Assembly (NCBI GenBank): GCA_948567375.1
Contig: OX419756.1
Location: forward strand, 74,972,333-75,036,332
From: Lunularia cruciata
Lineage: Eukaryota; Streptophyta; Marchantiopsida; Lunulariales; Lunulariaceae
Reading direction: 5' to 3'
DNA: 64,000 nt
The notes beneath the pieces are model-generated. The model had not been told where the DNA came from. It saw only the letters and a program-made list of their open reading frames with translations, and ran no database searches. Shown here piece after piece: positions 12,421-22,079 of the stretch. Made by a program: the position numbers and the translations under genes. The stretch's first letter is position 1, and every line of letters starts with the position of its first letter.

Positions 12421-15400
12421 TTGCTCGGTCTTACAAATAGAAAAAGATATCCATGGCTGTCATGGGTTTAGTATCTATAGAGATTTAAGAACATCCATTC
12501 CTCCTGCCAGGCAGGGAGCTCAAGTTCAAGCTCACCAGTAGTTTTTACTGCAGGCTTGTATACCATACCTTTGATCAGGAGTTCTACTTGACTTCATATT
12601 TCATATAAATACTATCTATTATAATATCAAGAAGTTATACCTTTCAGCTTGTAGGAAACGTATATATAGCTTTATCTCCAAAATTACCCTCTTCACTTGA
12701 TCCAAAAAATTTCACTCTGTCATGCAAAAAGAAAATAACATCCATGGTTACCATGGGCTTAGTATATATAGAGATTTGAGAACATATGTTCTTTCTGCCA
12801 GGCGGGAAGCTCATTCCTGAGCCCACAAGTAGTTTTTCCCTTAGACTTGTATACCATCTTGACTCATGAAGTGTTTTATATATACTGAATACCACTATTT
12901 GGGATTTTTTCTGCTATATGGATTTTCATCGAAGGCTTATGGACAAGTGGCCTCTGCTTATGGACATGTGGCCCACCTGGTCCTTCACTTAACACGAGGT
13001 TGCATTTGCCTCCATGGTTTGCCCTATCACGAGATGCCCTACTTTCTTTCCAATGCTCTTACTTGCTTCTCTGTTTGCCTTGGTTTCTCCAGCTTGACAT
13101 GCCTAGTCCTTTCTTGTGTAACATTGAGGTTTTTTGCTCCCCGCTTGTCCCTTCTCATGCAGCGCTGAGTTTTCTTGTGATGATGTTGCTTGAGCTGATG
13201 CTTCTCATTTCTCACTACTTCTGAGCAGCACTTTAGGGGAGGAACCAAGTTTGCCTTGACACTCATGATTTTTTTAGTAGAAACTCGGTACGAGGGGTAT
13301 TGACAATCAGCTACTTTGGCATTGTGTGAGGCACTGATGAAGTTACAGGTGTTTTTGTGGAGGTTTACTATGGCAGCCTTCTGCTTCCCTTAGCTGTTTA
13401 GCCTCTTAGGACTCCAGCGTAGATAGTGATAGTTATGATAAATTTTCTTTCTGATCCCTTTTTGCTTTGCTCTTGTTACCATGTTACACTTTGACCTGTT
13501 TCTGCATCCACATCTTTCGAGACTTCTTTTTTGGTTCCACTCCTCCATTCCTCACCTCATTCCTTCCCTAGAATGTTCCCTTTTCTCTTTGCTTGTTTCT
13601 TGCTTTGCCCTCTCGTGTCTATAGTGTTCCTACCCGACTCCAGCACATGTTCTTCTTTTTTATTCACACACTGCTTACTAGCGGGATCTTCATCTTGGTT
13701 CATGCACTGCTTGCTGGCAAGTTCTTCATCTTTGTTCACACATTGCTTACTGGCAGGTTCTTCATCTTTGTTCACGCACTACCTACTGGCGGGCTCTTAC
13801 ATTACGTTCCTATTACTCGCCACTTGCATACCTGCTCTTGATTTCATGTTCTTTATTAGTCTGTTAGCCATTGGTTTTTCTCAATTTCTTTCAATTATGC
13901 TTTTGCTGCAGGATACATTCAATGCATTCTATCTTAGGGATTTCACATTCCTCTAGCTTTGTGTTTCATGTACATATTGCTTATCGATCATATGCACTTC
14001 ATGAATGCTGGATAATCCATTCCCAGAAGGGCTTCTATATATATATATATAGAGGAAGAGCCTATAGTTTTTACTATAGGCTTGTTTACCATATCGTTGA
14101 TCTACTTGATTTTTTATTTGATGTGTATACCATTTTTCCCTTAGAATCATATGCCATCTTGATTCTTGAAATGATATATATACACAGAATACCACTATTT
14201 GAGTTTTTTCCACGTGGACTTTGATCATTTGCTTATGGACATGTGGCCTTTGCTTATGGATGCACGGGGCCTACCTGGTCCTTCACTTTATATGAGCTTA
14301 ATTTGCCTACATACTTTGCCCTTTCACGAGATGCCCTAACTCTTTTCATTGCTTTTACTTCCTTCTCTGTTTGCCTGTGTTTCTCCTGCTTGACTTGCCT
14401 AGTCCCTTCCTATGTAGCACTGATGTTTCTTGTTCCCTACTCGTCCCTTCCTCTGCAGCGCTGAAGTGTAGTGCGTGGATGTTTCTTGCTCCATATTCTG
14501 TATCATTCATGCACCTTTGTTTGATTATTTCTCTTTGCTGCATCATGGGTTTTTTCTCTCTACTAAGGTATGTCTATGATTTCAAGGATACATCAGGTAT
14601 GTCTCGTATGCTTCCATCCTCTTACTCATGAGTATTCTTTTCTTTCTTGATTGATACTTATTATGCAGCCGAGCCTCCTGTGCTTATTTAGGTGCCTACT
14701 ACTTCTGCTTGCCCTTTACTTCCACGTTTCCATTTTTGTTCTTCTATACTTTAGACATTCCAACTGCTTATGAGTTGCACTTAGGGGAGCAACAGTGTAT
14801 GCCTTGGCACTCACGAGTTTTTGAGCAAAAACTCTATACGAGCTGTATTGACAATTGCTTAGCTACTTCGGCACTTATGAAGTCAGTGGTGTTTTTGTGG
14901 AGGTTTACTATGGCCGCCTTTGGCTTCCCTTAGCTGTTTGGAGTCTCAGGCCTCCAACTTCCATAGTGCCAGTGGTGATATACTTTATATCTTGTCCTCT
15001 TACTATTCGCTCTCATTACCTTGTTACATTTCGACCCGGTTCCGCAGCCACATCATCCTAGAACTCTTGTTTTGTTGCACTCCTCCATTCCTCAACTAAT
15101 TCACTCCCTAGAATTTTCTATTTTCCCTTTGCTCTTTGACAGACCTCACATGTCTATAGTATTTTCTATTTTCCCTTCGCTCCTCTGTGACAGACCTCAC
15201 ATGTCTATAGTGTTCCTACCTTACTCCAGCCCACGTTCGTAATCTCCGTTCACGCGGTGTTTCCTGGCGGGTTCTTACATCAAGTTTCCCATTCCTCGCT
15301 CTAGTTTGCATAGATGCTCTTGATTTCATTTTCTTTCTTAGTCCATTGGGCACCTGTTATTCTCGATTTGTTTGAATTATGCCTTTGCCGCCGCATGTTA

Positions 15401-15430
15401 CATTCGATTCGATGCATTTGTTATTCTCTG
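12340..15430 (+). repeat. Tandemly duplicated 3' tail of the Penelope-like element
   Basis: The RT end and tail are repeated. 12340-12620 is copied imperfectly at 12636-12900. The tail 12820-13960 is copied at about 14060-15430, sharing for instance TTTTTGTGGAGGTTTACTAT and GAATACCACTATTTG. Copy 2 has an extra segment at about 14480-14790 that copy 1 lacks, plus small internal duplications (15110-15215 and 15357-15450). Tandem partial copies and pseudo-LTR arrangements are typical of Penelope-like elements. A 9-bp perfect hairpin (GAGTTTTTG ag CAAAAACTC, 14815-14834) lies in copy 2. Confidence 0.75.
13651..13794. repeat. 36-bp minisatellite, four units
   Basis: Units at 13651, 13687, 13723 and 13759 share TCTTCATCTTTGTTCA..CA and TGGC. 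The second tail copy (near 15236-15281) has only one recognisable unit, so the array expanded in the first copy after the tail duplication. It creates a long repetitive reading frame (13531-13956) that should not be called a gene. Confidence 0.85.
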
Positions 15431-15506
15431 ATTTGTTTGAATTATACCTTTCTCGCGAACACTAGCCGCTAGGTATATTAGCTTGTGATACTCTATCAAC
15501 ACTTCG

Positions 15507-17460
15507 AAACTACCGCGTCGATGGAAACGAAATAGAAACTGAGATGGAAAGGAAACGCGATGTATAAAATTTCGATTCGACAAATTACCGAAGCTGGACT
15601 GTCAGGTTACTCTGCAGGCTGATCTCACATTAAGATTGAACTTCAATTGAATTAGCAAGCAAAGGACTTAAAGTTATGAAAGGTCGGGATTGCAGTCGCA
15701 ACTGCTGCACAAAACAACACACTTAAATTGTTCATGATTGCATTTGATATATGAAGTTTCCCCTAGCTTCACACCATCAGAATTGCATGCATATGCACAA
15801 TACATACAATTCTGGTTCTACTTAAAGGAGATTATGTAGTCCTGAAGGAGCTGGCGATTACTCAATCGATTGACATTTTAGAAGATAATCTGAATGAGAC
15901 TCGTACTTCCACTCATATTCATCATGCGATAGCACTCAGAGTTGACTCCGACCTCCTCTAGGCGTTGAAAGAATGCAGGAGCTCACGGCAATGGCAATCT
16001 TAAGCGAAGTCTAAATCTAGACTAGATCAAAACGGGGTTTCACTTATCTGTACAAGCGTATATAGGTGATATTTATCTAAACAAATTCTCATGGATGTGA
16101 GTTTGTCTTACAATCGAGTCTACATCTGAGAGTGTAGCTAGCCGCCCCAGCTTATCTTTACTATGGCGAAACGTCCATCTAAACTTTGAGTTCATCCATG
16201 AAGTGGCAACATCAGTAGTTGTAATGGGCATACTGTGTGTGGACCCAGCATTCAGTTCATATTGAACCAACTTGAATTTGCAACATGTGATCATTTTCAA
16301 CTTCTAGTCTCTGATTGTGAAGTGGCCACAACACTGTTAATCATGATTACAGAGAAGAAGAGTGTCAAATCAATCAGCTCCAAGTGATTCGTCTGTCCCG
16401 GGCCATGAACAGAATATGTGGACATGGCGACGGCAGCAGTCATTGAGCTGTTCATCATCGTGGAAATAGTAGAAGAACAGCTAAAAATGATATGGGTCCT
16501 TAAATGGATTAATGATTAGAAAATTCGGTTGCAGAATGCAGTGATTTGCTTCCAGCTAATTTCCTGTCTTGCTAACTGCTGGTCCTCTTACGTCTTCTCG
16601 AGGAGGTTGAAACGGCGAATCCGCTTACGATGCCTGCATTGGGTATATCTATATGAAACTTCGCGACCTCTGTTAGACAGTAGTACACCTTCATCGATCA
16701 TATGGATGAAGAACTTTGACGTCCGAGGTAGGTGCACAGTTCTATGAGCGTGAGAACCATCTTGAACTTCCATCGCCTCATCGCTTCTTTCCTACGTGTG
16801 AACAGATATGAACTGCCAGACTTTCACCAGGCAATAGACGAAATCTGTGTGGATATAATTTCAAATGAGGTAGTTCTCCTGAATTCTTTGGAAGTGTTGG
16901 CATGCATATGAGATCCTGCCACATGAACATGCTTTTGAATTCAAAGTCAGGAGCTTATCCGATCAATAGCTAGTCCACAGACTCTGAGTTAGAAGTGTAG
17001 GCCAGCGCCGAGAGGGGCAACCGTCCTATTCTACAGTGAATGGAAAGCTCCTTTATTTTCCTGACGTCCATGCGACAATCCATATGAGATCTCATCAGCA
17101 CATTCGATTCACGCATCAAGATTAATGTAATCAAGTATAAAATCAGTATGTACTTTGATGATTACCTTGCTTTGACGAATTCCTAGTGGGGCATTCCTTT
17201 CCTGCGTCTTGCAGTACCAGAACTACACAGAACTATTTACACTATGAATCAAACCAGCTGCAGGCTTAAGGTCGGGAAAAGATGTTCATCTTTCGCGTGT
17301 CCAAAGAACGGAGGCCAGCCACGGTGTAGCGTAATCAGGTGTAGCAAGCAATTACTACAAACTTTGGAGAGGGGAGATTAATCTGCAAGCATTCTCGCTA
17401 AGCCCGCACTGAATGTACCGTGCATCTGTGAAACAAATTCTCACATTTTACGCAAACTGC
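15507..17460. repeat. Block A, right part: paralogue of 50940-52830 with an inverted segment
   Basis: 15507-15855 matches 50940-51290 directly. 15870-16800 matches 51300-52225 on the opposite strand. 16830-17100 matches 52345-52660 directly, 17130-17260 matches 52225-52340, and 17340-17460 matches 52740-52830. Shared strings include TTAGAAACTGAGATGGAA-like and GATTAATCTGCAAGCATTCT. Within the inverted part a minus-strand frame here (SDVDSIVRQTHIHE) corresponds to a plus-strand frame in the other copy (SDVGSTVKQTHIHE). It may be a decayed unknown coding sequence; the family was not recognised. Confidence 0.8.
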
Positions 17461-18700
17461 TTTTGCTCCATACCTGCGACGTTGGGGCAGTTGTGTTGCA
17501 GACATCAGATTAGCTCCAATTTTGTCGGTTTATTTGTACTTTCGGGTAGACTAACTACAGGTAGCATCCAACACGTGATGCACATGACTGTGTCTACCTG
17601 CTGCTGTAAAAGGAAACTAGCTAAGATGGCAGATCAGCTCTCGGTTCTTCCGTCCTCCTAAATGTATGTTGCTATTGGTTGCATGTCAAACGTCAAACGG
17701 TCGCCTTACACCTAACTTGGAGACGATCTGCTACTGTAACTGGGGCTATTAGTAGTGCTCGTCCTTACTTGCATGTCAGAAGGGCCTTGCGATAATAAAC
17801 AACAGCATATATCCATATGCCGAATTCGCATTCTGTTTCCAGAACTACAACCTACTCGGACACCACTTGTCTTTAGAAACTGTAGATACTGATCTCCACC
17901 AAATTATCGTAGTGTAAGCTCTTTCAGCTAGACAATTACATGGTTTGACGAAATTAGGTAGTAGGTTTAGCGTAGCGAGTCTCACTAAATTGATTTCACT
18001 TGTCAATTAAAAGTGGATCGCAACATCAATAGTCTCCTCCACTTAGACTGATTAAGTATTCTTCTTCATTTACTTCAACTTATCTAGTCTCGCTTATCAA
18101 TCTTGTCGAAACCAAATTCACTTGCAAGCAATGAATTGATCGCAAATTAAAATCTGTGCAAAGGTTCTTCTCCATGGCTGGGCTTCCTGCAAACAACTAC
18201 AAACAACAGATCTAGAAAAGAGTGGAAGAAAGAATGAAAGGAGCGCAAACCATATGCATTCGTCTTATACTTGTGATTAAAAGTAGTCTTTAAAATGTCT
18301 AAAAATACATAAATAAAAGTCACTAGACAGTGAAAATATACAAAATACCATATAAAAAATTCATTTTGAAATTATAATTTAATAATTAGATAAAATTAAT
18401 AAATTATTACCACATATAAATGGATGCAAAAGAAAAAAAACAATTTCAGAAATTTCACTGAACCCATTTTACTCGGAAATATTCCGACTCACACTAATTC
18501 AATAGTGAGACTAAACCATTAGGTCTACACTGTGCTCCAACAAACTTAAATCTTTATCTTGTCTTTAGATTGTGGCTCGTACAGGGAACCACTTTTCCAA
18601 CAGACGCTTATCTTACAAGATATGTTTGTACAGAAGGTCTCTTCAGTTGAATCCGAGGCTCAAATGTAGCACTACTCTTAGTGACGAGTTCATTCCACAA
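17461..18700. other. Spacer between block A and block B, no gene seen
   Basis: Ordinary composition up to about 18200, then an AT-rich stretch (18290-18450). Short frames only; an 82-codon frame at 17413-17661 has many Cys but no family signature. Confidence 0.55.
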
Positions 18701-18734
18701 AAGTGCGCCATCTAAAAGAAACGCAACCGCTTGC

Positions 18735-18815
18735 AAAAACAAGAAGAATGGGAGACATCATCAAGCCGCACAAGGAAAAAACAAAGCGTAAAATGGGGCT
18801 ATGCCCCATCTTCGT
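18735..18815 (-). mobile_element. LINE-like 3' tail fragment, reverse orientation
   Basis: GTAAAATGGGGCTATGCCCCA is the reverse complement of the tail core seen at 8751, 55512 and 57892. Similarity extends through AACAAGAA...GACATCATCAAGCCGCACAAG, which mirrors the sequence after the core at 57890-57990. This is a short remnant with no coding capacity. Confidence 0.6.
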
Positions 18816-18849
18816 ACACGTGACTTTACTGACTTCTGTAACTTTATTG

Positions 18850-19260
18850 CACACAGGATATAGAGTAGGAGACTTACGCATGAGTCAGAATTTGAGAAGA
18901 ATCTCATGTCCGTACGAACTTGTCTCATTCCTTTTTCTGTAAACTGAACACTCGGGCCCCACAAACACTAGGCGAATTCCTAATCGTGGTGAGCGTCCAT
19001 CACCACGATCACTGGCGTACTGAGAGTTGGAGGAGGAGGTGCTGCTCAAGGTTGTAATTCCTCTCTTCACAATTAATTGGATATCGTCATCTGGATGCTC
19101 GGATGTTTTAAGTTCTCACATAGAAGGGAAAAAAATTTACATTCGGGATTTGATTTGGGACTTCCCCACATTACGATTTTCATTTAAGTTACAAAAATGT
19201 TACAGGAGTGAGACTATTACATTAATTGGGTCTGTTGTAAAGACCACGTGATCAGTAAGT
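18850..19260. repeat. Block B: paralogue of 59890-60290
   Basis: Both copies contain ATGTCCG(T/C)ACGAACTTGTC, a stretch ending AAACTGAACA, and further on CT(C/T)(A)CAATTA with TTGGGAT/TCGGATGTT-like spacing. Similarity is patchy, strongest over the first 280 bases. It lies directly upstream of the decarboxylase here but about 10 kb downstream of the pseudogene in the other copy, as expected for a tandem array. Confidence 0.55.
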
Positions 19261-19650
19261 TGCGTAATTGTGACGGGAATGGAGTGATTAACCATTAATT
19301 TTTTGAACCTCCATCAATTTTTGAACCCTATTGCGACCTGAATGGGATGAATTAACCATTAATATTATCTACTCTCATATTGGGTGGGTCTGTGACTTTG
19401 TTTAGTTCGTAGTGCGGAGATGAACAGCATCCTGCAGAATTTTATGGGTAAATTCTCACCACACCTCGTAAAAGTTTGATGAGACATCCATGAAAATTTG
19501 GATGGGTCATCCTACGGAATTCAGTGAAAAGCTAATTGAAACTCCCTATTGCACCGGATGTAACTAATGGAAATCGAGGCATGCTTAAGCGCGATTTGAG
19601 TTCGAATTTGGTGTCGAATTCAGTCTATGCTGAGTGGAAGGCAGTCAATC

Positions 19651-19692
19651 AGTGAGAGCTGTACACCATATAAATTGTGTGCAGCTTACTCT
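19651..19692 (+). promoter_or_regulatory. Decarboxylase core promoter: TATA box inside an inverted repeat
   Basis: ATATAAAT (19667-19674) lies between AGTGAGAGCTGTACAC and GTGTGCAGCTTACTCT, imperfect reverse complements. The pseudogene copy (47563-47604) has the same layout with perfect arms. The TATA box is about 185 bases before the first in-frame ATG. A pyrimidine-rich tract ending GTGCGTAG at 19788 resembles a 3' splice site and is conserved in the pseudogene, so a 5' leader intron or an extra upstream exon is possible. Confidence 0.6.
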
Positions 19693-19857
19693 CTTCCAGG
19701 CATCGATAACTCATCCTTTGCTGCTGAGGACGCTTCCTTCTGCGAACTGTCTCATGCTCTGCAACATTAACCTCTCTCATGTGCGTAGTTTCCTTTGAGA
19801 GTTGCCTTGAGCACTGAGGATCGTGAGGGTCACAATTTGGTTCACAAGTTGAAGGAC

Positions 19858-21858
19858 ATGGCATACACGGAGATTTCACCTTTCCTATCCGATCCTCAGG
19901 GCGACCTTCTCGGCAATCCATCCTACGAACTTCCTGCCGGTCTCAAGAGACTTGGAGTGACTGCCAAGGTATTCCAGCTGCAGCAACCTAATCATGATGA
20001 AGTCACCGAAGAGCAGCGAAAGAGAGTGCATGAAATCGCCAAGAAGTACCTTGATGAGCAAAAGGCGCACCAGCTTGGTTTCCAGGCCAACATGAAACTG
20101 AATTACTCCGAAACGATGCAACACTATCAGGACGCACATGTAAGTGACAGTTGTCATGTAAGCTTGATTTGGTTACATATTACCCGTCCTCTATGAGTAA
20201 AGTTCACTCATTCATTCTAGGATGTAAACTATATAGGATATAACACCTGTGATGCTATATATGTGCTAGCTTTTGGCTACGGAATACGAGTGTGGATCTG
20301 ATCATGAGTTTGTCGGTGATTGTAGCTAAATAACATCGGAGATCCCTTTGCTAATGGAAGCTTCACCGTCAACACAAAGTTCTTGGAGCGCCCATTACTT
20401 GACTACATGGCATCTCTCTGGAACGCAACTTGGTACCACCAAAAATGGGAAAGTGAAAAAAAACACGATACGTATTGGGGATTCGCGCTATCTATGGGAG
20501 GCACTGAGGGGAACCTCTACGGGTTGTGGAATGGCCGGGACTACCTTGCCGGCAAAGTACTGCTTGCTGAAACCATGAAGGAAGCTGAAACAAGAAGGAC
20601 TCGCGGATCTGCAAAGAAGGCCGAGCCCAGGTATGTGATGGCAGAGTACGTAGATCCTCCTCTGGACGCCAACATGAAAAGGCGTCGTCTTCGTGATGAG
20701 ATACCACTGTGCTTCTTCTCCAAGGACGCACATTACTCACTGAAGAAGGCCATGGTGATCCTCAACATCCAGACCTTCCACAGTGAGGCTACTGCTGCCG
20801 GGAGAGACTGGACTTGCCCACTCAACCCACCTGAAGTTGACGATGGAAACTGGGAGAATGGGTGGCCAAAAGAAGTGCCTGTACATGCTGACGGGTCCGT
20901 CGACGTCGAGAAGCTCAAGGTCCTGGTAGAATTCTTTGCAAAGCAAGGAGGATATTCCTTCTTATTCTGCTTCAACTATGGTACGGTCTTTAGAGGCGCA
21001 TACGATGAAGTCGAGGCTGCTGGGAAAGCACTGCTTCCAATTTTCATACAGTATGGTCTCTTCGAGCGCACTCTCGAGTACGAAGACCGAGAACAGCAGA
21101 AGCAGCGTCTCACGCGCAATGGTTGGTGGTTTCATGTCGATGGCGCCCTTGGAGCAGCTTACATGCCTTTCATAGAACTGGCACGAGAGAAAGGTAAGAC
21201 AATCCCCGAAGATGATACATCGCGAAGTTACAGGTTTGATTTCAAGCTTACAGTTCCCGTCAAATACAACGACGAGGAACTAGATTATCCCGTTGTACAT
21301 TCCATATCCATGAGCGGTCACAAATGGATCGGAGCTCCAGTTCCATGCGGGATTTTCATGACTAAGACAAAGTATCAGCTGCAGCCACCGCAGAAGGGGG
21401 GTATCAGTTATATTGGGTCAGAGGACACCACTTTTGCTGGTTCGCGCAGCGGCCTCTCTGCTTTCTACCTATGGGACTACTTCTCAAGACACTCCTTCGA
21501 CAAACTGATGGAGAAGGCAATCTACACACAGGAAATGGCCTGTTATGTGGTGAAAAGATTGAAAGATCTACAAGAGAAAAAGAATGACGACTTGCTAATT
21601 TCTCGACCGAAGCTGTCTCTCGGAGTTGTTTTCAAGAGACCAACTCCTACAATAGTGGACAAGTTCTCGTTGTCCAAAGAAGAACAAAAAGGCCCCAATG
21701 GAGAAGTACAGTATGTAGTTCATGCCTATGCGATGGAGCATGTGACTCATGCAATGGTAGACGATCTATATAATGACTGCTTAGCTGATCCCCGGGCCTT
21801 CGATTATGACTGGGCAGAAAATGCCACCAGGGAGAGCGAGGTATTGATCGGGTGGTAA
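19858..21858 (+). CDS. Group II PLP-dependent decarboxylase (histidine/serine decarboxylase type)
   Basis: Exons 19858-20139 and 20326-21858 (phase 0 join, 186-bp GT-AG intron) give 604 aa from the first in-frame ATG. The frame stays open upstream to 19789, so a longer N-terminus from an extra exon cannot be excluded. The signature is strong: LNNIGDPF at the exon 2 start, GGTEGNLYGLWNGRDYL, SKDAHYSLKKA (His about 230, over the cofactor ring), CFNYGTVFRGAYDEVE, FHVDGALGAAYMPF (Asp about 366), SMSGHKWIGAPVPCG (PLP Schiff-base Lys about 427) and GSRSGLSAFYLWDY. The family decarboxylates L-amino acids such as His or Ser to amines; substrate is not readable here. It is longer than typical plant serine decarboxylases (about 480 aa), with extra segments before the His motif and before the Asp motif, recalling the about 600-aa bacterial members. 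That raises the possibility of horizontal origin. No targeting signal is evident, so it is likely cytosolic. Confidence 0.9.
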
Positions 21859-22079
21859 AGGGATTCAAGCCGAGAATCTCGAGTTCATGAGTACCCTGCT
21901 CTGTCAAGCTCAGAACCGAAGTCTAAGAAGTTATCTGTGTGAGGTACATGATTTTCGAAGCCATCGAACATCTAGCCATCTAAATATCGACAATGTAGTC
22001 CGTGCAGACAGTTCTCGGTCCTTCCTAGTTATCGGACCAAATCTGGCTTCTTTAATGAAATCCTTGTTTGTTCAATAAA
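21859..22079 (+). terminator. Decarboxylase 3' flank and candidate poly(A) signal
   Basis: Similarity to the pseudogene 3' flank ends at about 22020 (GACAGTTCTCGGT). Beyond it the sequence is the end of a minus-strand Gypsy remnant. The only close AATAAA is at 22074-22079, inside the retroelement-derived part, so the transcript may end in transposon sequence. Confidence 0.45.

Larger units (their letters stand above)
9068..15501 (+). mobile_element. Penelope-like retroelement, decayed, GIY-YIG domain upstream of RT
   Basis: The insertion is about 6.4 kb, flanked by a possible 5-bp duplication (CTTCG at 9063-9067 and 15502-15506), and is absent from the paralogous site near 50675. The order on the plus strand is an N-terminal region, a GIY-YIG endonuclease (about 9739-10035), a linker, a Penelope-type reverse transcriptase (about 10790-12420) and a repeated 3' tail (12636-15430). 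Canonical Penelope elements carry GIY-YIG at the C-terminus. N-terminal placement is known from the Naiad/Chlamys-type clades, so this is likely a plant member of that group. It is inactive: stops, at least two frameshifts and a damaged catalytic box. Confidence 0.8.

Noticed and set aside
13276-13350. Possible hammerhead ribozyme in the Penelope tail (GAAAC and CTGATGA present)
   Set aside because: The motifs are in the wrong order and spacing for stems I-III, and the paralogous tail copy does not preserve them.
13531-13956. 141-codon open frame
   Set aside because: It is created by the 36-bp minisatellite in the non-coding tail of the Penelope-like element and is not conserved in the second tail copy.
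20488-20975. Several 60-82-codon minus-strand frames
   Set aside because: They are antisense shadows of the decarboxylase exon 2.
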